Assembly (NCBI GenBank): GCA_003222245.1 | Contig: QHVH01000029.1 | Location: forward strand, 17,026-81,025 | Source of the DNA: Blastocatellia bacterium AA13 | Lineage (GTDB): Bacteria > Acidobacteriota > Blastocatellia > UBA7656 | Reading direction: 5' to 3' | DNA: 64,000 nucleotides | Shown: positions 8,807-16,523 of the stretch, piece after piece | Numbering within the stretch: position 1 is the first letter of the stretch | Layout of the letters: each line of letters starts with the position of its first letter | Notes under the pieces: generated by a model | Database searches by the model: none | Told to the model about the DNA's origin: nothing | Seen by the model: only the letters and a program-made list of their open reading frames with translations | Made by a program: the position numbers and the translations under genes

Positions 8807-11008
8807 ATGTCAATAGCTTCCGACAACCCCGACATCATAGAACGCTTTGGACCTCACCTCGCGTATTCCAGCGACGCGCGGCTCGCGACGGGCGTTGAAC
8901 CCGACAAACTGGTCGACACCCATTGCTGCTTCTGCGGACAGCAATGCGGCATTCGGCTGAAGGTAAAAGACAACGAAGTGATAGGCTTCGAACCGCGCGA
9001 GGACTTTCCGTTCAATCACGGGATGCTCTGTCCAAAAGGCGTGAAGCGATATCTCCAGGGCTCGCATCCCGACCGGTTGTTGAGCGCGTATCAACGCGAT
9101 CCTCGCGAAGGATTCCGAGCCATACCTTATCCTGAGGCGCTGGATCGCGTCGCTTCGGAGATCACGCGCATTCAATCCAGCTTCGGCAATGACGCGTTCG
9201 CTGTCCTGACGGGTGCGAGCCTGACTAACGAGAAGGCGTATCTGATGGGGAAGTTCGCTCGGGTGTGTTTGAAGACCGCCAACATTGATTACAACGGGCG
9301 GCTGTGCATGGTCAGCGCGGCGGCTGGAAACAAGAAGGCTTTTGGCATCGATCGCGCCGCCAACCCGTGGGCGGACATCCTGAGAGCTGAAGTCGTGTGG
9401 ATCAGCGGCGCGAACGTCGCCGAGTGCGCGCCGATTACAACGAACTACGTCTGGCAAGCTCGTGAGCACGGCGCGAAGATTATTGTCGTCGATCCCCGCA
9501 TAACTCCGATAGCCAGAACCTGCGATCTGTTTTTGCCGATCAAGCCGGGCCGCGACATCGCGCTGTTCAACGGCATTCTTCACCTGATGATCGAGAACGA
9601 TTGGCTGGATCACGGTTTTATCGATGAGCACACGGTTGGATTTGAGGCGGCGGCCGAGCACGTGAAAGATTGGACGCCGCGTCGGACCGCGGAAGTTACC
9701 GGCATCGCCGAACGAGGGATACGTCAGGCCGCCGAATGGTGGGGGCAGGCGAAGACAAGTTTCCTTCTGCACGCTCGGGGGATCGAACACCACACTCACG
9801 GTGTTCAGAACGTGCTGGGCGCGATCAACATGGTTTTAGCGTCGGGGCGGATCGGCCGCGAGTACTGCGGCTATGCGACGATCACGGGTCAGGGCAACGG
9901 ACAGGGCGGGCGCGAGCACGGACAGAAATGCGACCAGCTTCCGGGCGCTCGCGACGTAAGCAATCCCGAGCATCGCGCTTACGTGGCGAAGGTCTGGGGC
10001 GTCGATCCGAATGACATTCCTCAAGCCGGCGTTGATGCGTATGAAATATTTCGCAAGATCGATCGCGGCGAGATACGCGGCTTGCTATCGATTTGCTTCA
10101 ACCCTAAAGTCTCGTTGCCCGACAACAGCTTTATTACGCGCGCGCTGGAAAAGCTCGAGTTCTTTGTTGTGATCGACTTTTTCTTGAGCGAGACCGCGCA
10201 TCATGCCGACGTCGTGCTCCCCGGCTCGCTGCAGGAAGAAGACGAAGGCACCGTTACACAGATCGAAGGCCGCGTGATCAAGATCAACAAGGCCGTTGAG
10301 CCGCCCGGCGACGCTCGCGAGGACTGGCGCATAATTCAGGACATCGCCAAGCAACTTGGCCGCGAGCATGGACTCACGTTCAATAGTCCTCGAGAGATCT
10401 TCAACGAGCTTCGCGAGGCATCCCGCGGCGGCATAGCCGATTACTCGGGAATCACCTACGAGAAGATCGAAAGACAGTATGGTGTGTGCTGGCCGTGCCG
10501 CGGCGAAGATGATCCGGGAACGCTTCGTCTGTTCGAAGCGGGTTCCTGGAATCCAATCGCGAAAGGCGCCGGGCCGTTTTATTTTCCCGACGGCAAGGCT
10601 CGCTTCAACGCAGCCGCTTACACGGCCCCCGCTGAAGATGTAGACGACGAGTATCCGGTAATTCTCACGACGGGCCGCGTCGTCAGCCAGTATCTTTCAG
10701 GCACGCAGACTCGGCGCATCGGGCCTCTTGTAGATCAATATCCTGAGCCTCGCATCGAGATGCACCCACGGCTTGCCGAAAAACTCGATATTAAAGACGG
10801 CGATTGGGCCACGGCCGAGTCTCGCCGCGGAAGCGTAACTTTGCGCGCGATGGTGGTGACTACGATTCGCCCGGACACGGTATTCATTCCGTATCACTGG
10901 GCAGGACGCCGCAGCGTTAATCAGTTGACTATCTCGGCGCAGGACCCGATCTCAAAAATCCCGGAGTATAAAGTGTGCGCCGTGAAATTGAGAAGAAGTA
11001 ACGGCTGA
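8807..11008 (+). CDS. Mo-bisMGD oxidoreductase, probable nitrate reductase catalytic subunit
   Basis: A 733-residue molybdopterin oxidoreductase. The N-terminal [4Fe-4S] motif is CCFCGQQCG (from residue 40), completed by MLCPKG. The Mo-ligand region is [12 protein letters not shown] near residue 165, with a cysteine in the position used by assimilatory and periplasmic-type nitrate reductases. The C-terminal pterin-binding domain starts near [20 protein letters not shown]. No twin-arginine signal is seen, so it is cytoplasmic, as NasA/NarB types are. Adjacent ferredoxin, Rieske and NarK genes support nitrate as substrate. Formate dehydrogenase-like activity cannot be excluded by sequence, but the NarK neighbour argues against it. 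No Shine-Dalgarno is obvious before the ATG. Confidence 0.85.
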   Translation: MSIASDNPDIIERFGPHLAYSSDARLATGVEPDKLVDTHCCFCGQQCGIRLKVKDNEVIGFEPREDFPFNHGMLCPKGVKRYLQGSHPDRLLSAYQRDPREGFRAIPYPEALDRVASEITRIQSSFGNDAFAVLTGASLTNEKAYLMGKFARVCLKTANIDYNGRLCMVSAAAGNKKAFGIDRAANPWADILRAEVVWISGANVAECAPITTNYVWQAREHGAKIIVVDPRITPIARTCDLFLPIKPGRDIALFNGILHLMIENDWLDHGFIDEHTVGFEAAAEHVKDWTPRRTAEVTGIAERGIRQAAEWWGQAKTSFLLHARGIEHHTHGVQNVLGAINMVLASGRIGREYCGYATITGQGNGQGGREHGQKCDQLPGARDVSNPEHRAYVAKVWGVDPNDIPQAGVDAYEIFRKIDRGEIRGLLSICFNPKVSLPDNSFITRALEKLEFFVVIDFFLSETAHHADVVLPGSLQEEDEGTVTQIEGRVIKINKAVEPPGDAREDWRIIQDIAKQLGREHGLTFNSPREIFNELREASRGGIADYSGITYEKIERQYGVCWPCRGEDDPGTLRLFEAGSWNPIAKGAGPFYFPDGKARFNAAAYTAPAEDVDDEYPVILTTGRVVSQYLSGTQTRRIGPLVDQYPEPRIEMHPRLAEKLDIKDGDWATAESRRGSVTLRAMVVTTIRPDTVFIPYHWAGRRSVNQLTISAQDPISKIPEYKVCAVKLRRSNG

Positions 11009-11041
11009 ATCGTGATGCGATCTCCGATCACGCATCACGAT
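11009..11041. promoter_or_regulatory. perfect 11-bp inverted repeat between nitrate genes
   Basis: ATCGTGATGCG (11009-11019) and its exact complement (11031-11041) flank an 11-base loop, directly after the stop of the molybdenum subunit and 16 bases before the ferredoxin start. It could be an intra-operon processing or attenuation hairpin. There is no T-run, so it is not a strong terminator. Confidence 0.55.
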
Positions 11042-11057
11042 CGCCGAGCATAGGCTT

Positions 11058-11690
11058 ATGTCGGTTCACTCGAACATGGAATTCTTCGTCGATCCGATGC
11101 GATGCATTGGATGCCAGGCATGCATGCAAGCCTGTACCGAGTGTGACACGCACAAAGGGCATTCGATGATTCATCTCGACTACCTGGATCGCGCGCATTC
11201 GGTTCAAACCGCCCCGGTCGTGTGCATGCATTGCGAGTCGCCCACTTGCGCGGAAGTCTGCCCGGCGGACGCGATCAAGCGCACCGAAGACGGAGTTGTT
11301 CAGACCGCAAGGAAGCCTCGATGCATCGCTTGCAACAACTGCGTCCTTGCGTGCCCGTTCGGCGTTCCAAAAATGCAGACCGAGTTCAAGCTGATGATGA
11401 AGTGCGATATGTGTTATGACCGAACATCAGCGGGTAAGCGTCCGATGTGCGCGACGGTGTGTCCGAGCCAGGCGTTGTTCTTCGGCACGCGCGAGCAAAT
11501 AGAAGAATTGAGACCGCGATCGACCCCGATTAATCAATTCAGATTTGGCGGGCAGATCATTACGACGAAGGTTAGTATGATGGCTCCGAAAGCGGCGCGC
11601 GCCGAATATGTTGATGTGACCGCCGCAATGAATGAGCAAGCGACCGGCAGAACGATAACGCTCAATATCCTCGATGGTATGTGCGAGTAG
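11058..11690 (+). CDS. four-cluster [4Fe-4S] ferredoxin subunit (NrfC/NarH-like)
   Basis: A 210-residue electron-transfer protein with four cysteine groups in the order of DMSO-reductase-family beta subunits: [11 protein letters not shown] near residue 17, [14 protein letters not shown] near 56, [14 protein letters not shown] near 90, and [20 protein letters not shown] near 117. Each group can hold one [4Fe-4S] cluster. No signal peptide is present. It should carry electrons between the membrane or Rieske protein and the Mo subunit encoded just upstream. A second ATG (residue 13, [13 protein letters not shown]) is an alternative start. The cytoplasmic location matches its partner. Confidence 0.88.
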   Translation: MSVHSNMEFFVDPMRCIGCQACMQACTECDTHKGHSMIHLDYLDRAHSVQTAPVVCMHCESPTCAEVCPADAIKRTEDGVVQTARKPRCIACNNCVLACPFGVPKMQTEFKLMMKCDMCYDRTSAGKRPMCATVCPSQALFFGTREQIEELRPRSTPINQFRFGGQIITTKVSMMAPKAARAEYVDVTAAMNEQATGRTITLNILDGMCE

Positions 11691-11770
11691 GGGAAGCTTT
11701 CCGCGTGCAGCGAGGTAAATCGCAAGCCGAGGGCTCCCGCTGAAGAACGGGCTTGCGCTACAAAGGAACG

Positions 11771-12319
11771 ATGCTTCAACCCGAGCGTGAACAAATCACG
11801 GTAGCTCCGGACGGCGGCTCGGAAGCCGAGCAGCCTCAGTGGAGGCAGGACTTTCCTATCGACTGGCCTCAGGATAACTACATCGCGCGTCGCGATTTTA
11901 CGAAGTTCCTCGTGCTGACAAGCCTGGCGTTCACGGCCGGGCAAATCTGGATAGTCGTTCAGAACTTCTTTCGGGCTCGGCGAGGACAATCTCCGATTCG
12001 GCTGATCGCGGGCGTCGATGAAGTCCCGATCGGCGGCACGCTGATGTTCACCTATCCTGAGCAGCACGATCAGTGCGTGCTTGTCCGGCTCGACGAACGG
12101 AGTTTCATCGCCTACAGCCGTGAATGCACGCATCTTTCTTGCAGCGTAGTCCCCGAGCCTGACAAGCGGCGCTTCTTTTGCCCTTGCCACGAAGGCGCCT
12201 TTGACATCGCCACCGGCAGCCCGATCGCCGGTCCGCCGCGCAGACCGCTCGCGCGCATCAAGCTGGAGTTCAGGCAAGGATCGATCTACGCGGCCGGCCT
12301 GGATTTGAGGTCGCTATGA
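11771..12319 (+). CDS. Rieske [2Fe-2S] protein
   Basis: A 182-residue protein with one N-terminal membrane helix (FTKFLVLTSLAFTAGQIWIVV, about residues 37-57) and a C-terminal Rieske domain with both ligand boxes, CTHLSCSV and CPCHEGAFD. These give the two cysteines and two histidines of the cluster and the disulfide-forming extra cysteines. A longer frame opens at a TTG at 11753, but the ATG at 11771 has a fitting ribosome-binding site (AAAGGAA) and is preferred. It overlaps the next gene by four bases. A Rieske protein beside a nitrate reductase suggests that electrons come from a high-potential donor or quinol-type branch rather than a classic NarGHI arrangement. Confidence 0.88.
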   Translation: MLQPEREQITVAPDGGSEAEQPQWRQDFPIDWPQDNYIARRDFTKFLVLTSLAFTAGQIWIVVQNFFRARRGQSPIRLIAGVDEVPIGGTLMFTYPEQHDQCVLVRLDERSFIAYSRECTHLSCSVVPEPDKRRFFCPCHEGAFDIATGSPIAGPPRRPLARIKLEFRQGSIYAAGLDLRSL

Positions 12320-12546
12320 GGCGCCGCTTTACGCGCGAGCAAAAGACCACGATCGTCTACGGCATATTGAGCCTCGTCCTGATACTGGTCGTGCTCCAGT
12401 TCTGGCTGTTGACGGCGACGATGAATGCCTATCTTGGCGGCGATGAGAGCGTGATCTTACCGGCGGCTCTGGCAAGCATAGTGTGCTTCGCGCTAAATGC
12501 CGGTCTGCTGCGGTACGTATACGGGCTTGATAAATTACGACCATGA
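12316..12546 (+). CDS. small two-helix membrane protein of nitrate module
   Basis: A 76-residue protein with two transmembrane segments ([20 protein letters not shown] and [17 protein letters not shown]) separated by a short polar loop with NAYLGGDES. It overlaps both neighbours by four bases (ATGA), so it is translated together with the Rieske protein and the transporter. I believe it belongs to a small uncharacterised family found in such clusters (perhaps DUF6755), but I cannot confirm that. It is probably an assembly or anchoring subunit of the complex. Confidence 0.75.
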   Translation: MRRRFTREQKTTIVYGILSLVLILVVLQFWLLTATMNAYLGGDESVILPAALASIVCFALNAGLLRYVYGLDKLRP

Positions 12547-13724
12547 AGGAATCCAGCAAATCTTCAGGGAACATGCTCCAGTTGCTATTGGCGACGGGAG
12601 CGTTTGCTTTTTGTTTTGCCGTTTTCGGGTCAGTATCGGCGATGATGCCGATCCTCAGAAAGCAACTGGGATTGAGCCCGATTCAGATCAGCGTCGCCAT
12701 CGCGGTTCCCGTTTTGCTTGGGAGCCTGGGCCGCATTCCGCTTGGAATTCTGACGGACCGCTTCGGCGGGAGGTTGATCTTTACGATTGTGATGGCGTGC
12801 GCCGTGGTTCCGGCGATGCTGATGGGATGGGTAGGCGCTTACTGGCAGTTGCTGTTATGCGGCTTATTTATCGGCATCGCGCTGGCGAGCTTTTCGGTGG
12901 GCGTTGGTTTCGTCAGCGGCTGGTATCCCCCGGCTAAACAGGGCTCTGCTCTTGGTATCTACGGCGCGGGCAACATCGGGCAATCGCTTGCGGCGTTCGG
13001 TTCGCCGCTGTTGGCAGGCTCGCTCGGATTCAAATGGGGCTTCTGGACTTTCGGCTTGCTGCTGTTCGGCTGGCTCGTGGTGTTCTGGATAGCGGCGCGC
13101 AATGCGGCTCGCGGAGGTCCGGCGAAATCATTGGGAGATATGCTTCGGCCGCTGCGTGATCGGATGAGCTGGGTGTTGAGCCTGTACTACTTCATCACGT
13201 TCGGCGGATTCGTAGCGATGGCAATTTACCTCCCGGTGTTTCTGACCGACATATTCGGGCTCACTCCGCGGGACGCCGGCTTTCGAACCGCCGGCTTCGT
13301 AGTGCTCGCGACTGTGATGCGTCCCATAGGCGGTTGGCTCGCGGACCGAGTCGGAGGGCGAAGAATTCTGTTATGGGTGTTTCCAATTACCGCTGCGATG
13401 GCGATCTTCATGGCGTGCCCGTTGATGTCAACGTTCACCATCGGCGCGCTGGGAATGGCCGCGGCGATCGGATTGGGTAATGGGGCTGTCTTCAAACTCG
13501 TGCCGGAATATTTTCCTCAGTCGGTTGGAGGCGTGACCGGTCTGGTCGGCGCGGCGGGAGGCCTCGGAGGATTCTTTCCGCCTCTGGTAGTCGGCGGCAT
13601 TCGACAAGCAACGGGCGCGTTCACGTGGGGATTCATTTTCTTATCGCTCTTCTCCATTATCTGTTTAGTAGTTGTATTGAAGAACGCGGCTCGGCCGGTT
13701 CGCGACTCTATTCAGGTTGCTTGA
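12543..13724 (+). CDS. narK: MFS nitrate/nitrite transporter, NarK type
   Basis: A 393-residue major facilitator with twelve predicted membrane helices. The signature between helices 2 and 3 is [15 protein letters not shown], and the second half repeats it as [15 protein letters not shown]. Glycine-rich helix 5 ([17 protein letters not shown]) matches the nitrate signature motif of the NarK/NasA family. It is the last gene of the nitrate operon and overlaps the small membrane protein by four bases. It would import nitrate, export nitrite, or exchange the two. Given the cytoplasmic reductase upstream, uptake of nitrate is the simplest role. Confidence 0.88.
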   Translation: MKESSKSSGNMLQLLLATGAFAFCFAVFGSVSAMMPILRKQLGLSPIQISVAIAVPVLLGSLGRIPLGILTDRFGGRLIFTIVMACAVVPAMLMGWVGAYWQLLLCGLFIGIALASFSVGVGFVSGWYPPAKQGSALGIYGAGNIGQSLAAFGSPLLAGSLGFKWGFWTFGLLLFGWLVVFWIAARNAARGGPAKSLGDMLRPLRDRMSWVLSLYYFITFGGFVAMAIYLPVFLTDIFGLTPRDAGFRTAGFVVLATVMRPIGGWLADRVGGRRILLWVFPITAAMAIFMACPLMSTFTIGALGMAAAIGLGNGAVFKLVPEYFPQSVGGVTGLVGAAGGLGGFFPPLVVGGIRQATGAFTWGFIFLSLFSIICLVVVLKNAARPVRDSIQVA

Positions 13725-13867
13725 CGGGTTCGAGGCGCCAGAGCGAAACATCAATAGAAACTCCATCGCCGGTCGAAGAATTCAAAGACGCTTTCCGACC
13801 GTCGCCGCCGCTTCGAGGGCTCCTTGATTCAGTTCAGGCGTTTCGTAAGGACCTGGAGCACAAGTCC

Positions 13868-14141
13868 ATGAAGGCTTCATCGCGACGTGACGATAGCTTA
13901 ATCCCGCTTTCTCGCGAGCATCAGTATTAATGAGTTGCGCGACATTGACGCTGTCTCGATTGCGTCAAGAATAAAGGAATTCGCGGACAGTCTCGAGGCT
14001 CACATTCGCAAAGAAGAGCGTGAGTTGTTTCCCATTTACGAGGATCAGGCGTCTCCCGAAACGATCGCTCGTGTACAGCGGGCGATCTTCAGCAGGATCG
14101 GCTCGGCGGCAAAGCCTCGGCGCCCGGAGTTGTTAGAGTAG
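13868..14141 (+). pseudogene. hemerythrin-like protein remnant
   Basis: Two pieces of a small hemerythrin-domain protein lie side by side. The first (13868-13930) reads MKASSRRDDSLIPLSREHQY and then stops. The second (from about 13935, another frame) holds FADSLEAHIRKEERELFPIYED, the C-terminal iron-ligand helix of the family. Known family members have about 70 more residues between these parts, including further histidine ligands. The middle has therefore been deleted, and the fragment cannot form the four-helix bundle. It sits just after the nitrate operon, where nitrogen-oxide-related hemerythrin-like proteins would make sense, but it is now non-functional unless the assembly is wrong. Confidence 0.6.
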
Positions 14142-14197
14142 GCAACGAGCGCACAGTTGTCGATTGAGGCGTTGTCAACGCGCCCGGATAACGATCT

Positions 14198-14467
14198 CTA
14201 CCTGTTCGAATTTTCACCGTACGGACAATGGCGGCAGCCGCTTTCGCAGCAGTATCCTCGACGAAGATGGTAGCGAGCGGTGAAAACCATCAAGCCGTCT
14301 TCGTAATAGTAATCCTCTCCCTCTATGAGTTGAGATGACGTGCGGACCTTGGTGGACGGCGTCGAAGCGAGCGACTCAGATCCTTCGCGTAAAGCCGCGG
14401 ACTGTTTCAAAAAGAGTGGGATGTGTTGAGGGATAAGAAAGAAGTTCAAGTCGCACTCCTTCTCCAC
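14198..14467 (-). CDS. DUF5522 family small cysteine-rich protein
   Basis: The C-terminal 45 residues match the DUF5522 pattern: LIEGEDYYYEDGLMVFTARYH, then LRRGYCCESGCRHCPYG. The cysteine set CC-x3-C-x2-C suggests metal or cluster binding. The function is not known. The N-terminal boundary is uncertain. The frame stays open far upstream into the riboswitch, and I chose the in-frame GTG at 14467, which lies just after the riboswitch's closing stem. This gives about 89 residues against the roughly 50-60 usual for the family, so a downstream non-ATG start is possible. No good ribosome-binding site is seen. It is the only gene directly downstream of the cobalamin riboswitch. Confidence 0.6.
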   Translation of the reverse strand: MEKECDLNFFLIPQHIPLFLKQSAALREGSESLASTPSTKVRTSSQLIEGEDYYYEDGLMVFTARYHLRRGYCCESGCRHCPYGENSNR

Positions 14468-14490
14468 GAAGAGTTCATTTGCGGACCGTA

Positions 14491-14696
14491 CTTCAGGCAG
14501 GTCTCCTGACTTGAGCCTTTGCGCCGAAAAAATTAACGGCGTGCTTTTCCTCGAGGCGCCTTCCCACGCATTTGCGCAGCGGCTAGCGGTTGGAAGAGGA
14601 AAGATCAAAGGGCCTTCACGGTGGCGGGACCGTGCGGGATTCTCACCCGCTTCCCTATTCTCCTGTTGTCACGAAATCACAAACAGGCGCCTGAAG
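14491..14696 (-). ncRNA. cobalamin (AdoCbl) riboswitch
   Basis: Read on the minus strand, the element opens and closes with a perfect P1 stem (cttcaggc at 14696-14689 with gcctgaag at 14498-14491). Inside it has the conserved core 'gggaagcgggtgagaatccc', then 'gcacggtcccgccaccgtga', and near the 3' end the B12 box 'aagtcaggagacctgcc' (14512-14496). These are the family's hallmark sequences in the right order. The riboswitch would repress downstream expression when adenosylcobalamin is plentiful. The gene it faces encodes a DUF5522 protein, not a recognisable B12 transporter or synthesis enzyme. Confidence 0.95.
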
Positions 14697-14724
14697 CCAA
14701 AGCTGATTGTCAAAAACGCCCTCT

Positions 14725-14753
14725 CTTATACCTGACGTTGAAAGGCAAGGCAA
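14725..14753 (-). promoter_or_regulatory. candidate promoter of the cobalamin riboswitch
   Basis: On the minus strand, TTGCCT (14753-14748) and TATAAG (14730-14725) are separated by exactly 17 bases. Transcription would start about 20 bases before the riboswitch P1 stem. Position and spacing fit a sigma-70-type promoter; the -35 box is only four of six to consensus. Confidence 0.5.
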
Positions 14754-14758
14754 GCTCA

Positions 14759-14861
14759 CCCCAAGCTACAAACAGCTCGCCCCAAAGCTCTCCCCCAAGC
14801 TCGCCCGAAGCTCGCTCGAAGCTCGCCCCAAGCTCGCTCGAAGCTCGCCCCAAGCTCGCGG
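14759..14861. repeat. degenerate 11-bp tandem repeat (aagctcgcccc)
   Basis: About nine copies of an 11-base unit built on 'aagctcgcc' or 'aagctcgctcg', becoming regular towards 14861. The array lies between the divergent riboswitch promoter and the zinc-ribbon gene. The same word occurs again inside the DUF2127-like gene near 16015-16045, where it codes for EARSLEARS. Confidence 0.75.
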
Positions 14862-14944
14862 ATGTCACACGGAACAGGCCGCACTTTCTGAATCAAGCTT
14901 TCTTTGAAATAATCTGCATTGCGATTTGGGAGATGGAGGCGTCG

Positions 14945-15439
14945 ATGTATTGTCCAAAATGCGGTCAGCAGTTCGCGCCGGATATTCGATTTTGCTCGCG
15001 CTGCGGCATGCCTCTCAACGAGGTGACGACTCTGGTTGCTAACAATGGTCTGACCGGATCTTCACATAGAGCGGCGAATCAGTCGTCGCCGCAAAAGAAG
15101 GCCATGCGCCTCGGGGCCAAGCTGATGTTCGGCGGACTGGCTTTGCTTCCCCCGTTCTTCGGATTGTGCTTTCCGGCTGACAATCCGGCTCCTTTGTTGG
15201 TTCCCTTCACCGTATTTTTCGGCGGCCTGTGCCTGCGCCTCTATTCACGAATGTTCGGCGGAGAAGATATTCCCCTGGGACAGCAAGCGTCTCAGGCAGC
15301 TACCGCTCAGAGCCAGGCCTACCTGCCTCCGGATCACTCCAAAGCTCCGCTGTTCGATGTGCGTACGGTGAACACGGCGGAGACGGCTCCGCCTCCCAGC
15401 GTGACGGATCATACGACTAAGATCTTCGATCGCCAATGA
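14945..15439 (+). CDS. zinc-ribbon membrane protein, unknown function
   Basis: A 164-residue protein beginning with a zinc ribbon (MYCPKCGQQFAPDIRFCSRCGMPL; four cysteines in two CxxC pairs), then a polar linker, two close hydrophobic segments (LMFGGLALLPPFFGLCF and LLVPFTVFFGGLCLRLY) and a polar tail. The frame is open far upstream, but the start chosen has GGAGG five bases ahead and begins exactly at the zinc ribbon, as in similar proteins. Another ATG lies at 14933. This architecture is common in Acidobacteriota and has no assigned function. Similar arrangements occur at 21817 and 26719 in this window. Confidence 0.75.
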   Translation: MYCPKCGQQFAPDIRFCSRCGMPLNEVTTLVANNGLTGSSHRAANQSSPQKKAMRLGAKLMFGGLALLPPFFGLCFPADNPAPLLVPFTVFFGGLCLRLYSRMFGGEDIPLGQQASQAATAQSQAYLPPDHSKAPLFDVRTVNTAETAPPPSVTDHTTKIFDRQ

Positions 15440-15537
15440 AATGACCCGATTGACCTGGAACACCAGCCGCGGGCCGCGCGTAGTAGGTTGCGGAGATTAA
15501 GTTCCTTTGAAGAATGCCGATGACGAAGTGAGGATCT

Positions 15538-15816
15538 ATGTCTATGAAGAGCGAAGTTAGAAATCTCAAGCTGCTCTCCGCCGGTGCGTTCGCAAATCCT
15601 ACATCAGCCCTCAAGCTATTAGCGGCCATAATCGCGCCTGTTATCCTGCTCTACGTGAGCATACGTGGAGGAGGCGGTTTGCCGTGGTATTTGTTGGTTG
15701 TCGCAGCGCTCGGCTTCCTCGCGATTCTGTTTATCGGGTTCCTGATGTTTACCCGCCCGAATCGCCAAGCGGAAATTTCGATTAGCCCCATCAATAGAAC
15801 CGCAAATACACATTGA
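15538..15816 (+). CDS. small membrane protein, unknown function
   Basis: A 92-residue protein with two transmembrane segments (ALKLLAAIIAPVILLYVSI and WYLLVVAALGFLAILFIGFLMF) and polar ends. No family is recognised. It ends about 35 bases before a strong rho-independent terminator, which supports it being a real transcription unit, possibly together with the zinc-ribbon gene upstream. Confidence 0.6.
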   Translation: MSMKSEVRNLKLLSAGAFANPTSALKLLAAIIAPVILLYVSIRGGGGLPWYLLVVAALGFLAILFIGFLMFTRPNRQAEISISPINRTANTH

Positions 15817-15850
15817 GGCCATTTGCCTCAACAGCCAGTCCGCGGTATCA

Positions 15851-15880
15851 AAGAGGGCGGCCGTAAAAGGTCGCCCTCTT
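15851..15880. terminator. rho-independent terminator
   Basis: AAGAGGGCGGCC and its near-complement GGTCGCCCTCTT form a stem of about 12 pairs around a short loop (gtaaaa). The stem ends in TT and AA on opposite strands. It follows the small membrane protein gene. Confidence 0.7.
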
Positions 15881-15940
15881 CTCGTGAGCGCCGCGGCCAC
15901 GCATTAGAACCGAGTAGTGTTATTGATCGATAATTCGTAA

Positions 15941-16510
15941 ATGAGAGCGAAGTCCGAAAACAGCGCCGCGGCGCCGGAGGCCGTATTAAAGCGGAGAGAG
16001 ACCAGCGTTGCAGAAGCTCGCTCTCTAGAAGCTCGCTCCAAACGCCGCAAGCCTCACGATAAAGGGTTGTGGCTAATCGCCATCTTCAAGCTCGTAAAAG
16101 CCACGCTGCTGATCATAGTAGCGATCGAAGCGCTGAGACTTGTCCATAATGATGTGGCGGCAACCGTTTCGCATTGGGTTGCCGCCTTTCGCATCGATCC
16201 CGACAACCGCTTTATTCACAAGCTGCTGGCTAAGCTTGCGGTGGTCAACGACCATAAGCTCGAAGAGATCAGCGCGGGCTCGTTCTTTTACGCGGCCCTG
16301 CTGGGAACCGAAGGCATCGGTCTTATCCTGGAGAAGCGCTGGGCCGAATACTTCACCGTAATCGCCACTGCTTCTTTCATACCGCTCGAAATATATGAAA
16401 TCGTCGAGCGGATGACCGTGCCTCGACTGCTTCTCCTCGCATTCAATATCGGCGTTGTCGTTTACCTTATACGCAAGCTTCGCGAGCGCCGTCCTCACGC
16501 GCCTGCCTAA
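15941..16510 (+). CDS. DUF2127-like membrane protein
   Basis: A 189-residue protein with four hydrophobic segments after a charged N-terminus. The pattern KGLWLIAIFKLVKATLLIIVA, then a helix with SAGSFFYAALLGTEGIGLILEKRWAEYF and IPLEIYEIVERMT, matches the uncharacterised DUF2127 family of inner-membrane proteins. The N-terminal 40 residues are low-complexity (EARSLEARSKRRK) and stem from the same 'aagctcgc' word seen in the repeat near 14800. The function is unknown. It is convergent with the VWA gene that follows on the minus strand. Confidence 0.7.
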   Translation: MRAKSENSAAAPEAVLKRRETSVAEARSLEARSKRRKPHDKGLWLIAIFKLVKATLLIIVAIEALRLVHNDVAATVSHWVAAFRIDPDNRFIHKLLAKLAVVNDHKLEEISAGSFFYAALLGTEGIGLILEKRWAEYFTVIATASFIPLEIYEIVERMTVPRLLLLAFNIGVVVYLIRKLRERRPHAPA

Positions 16511-16523
16511 CTCTTAATACCGG

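Noticed and set aside
11720..11757. Terminator between ferredoxin and Rieske genes
   Set aside because: The 8-base stem (cgcaagcc/ggcttgcg) has a long loop and no T-run; the operon probably reads through.
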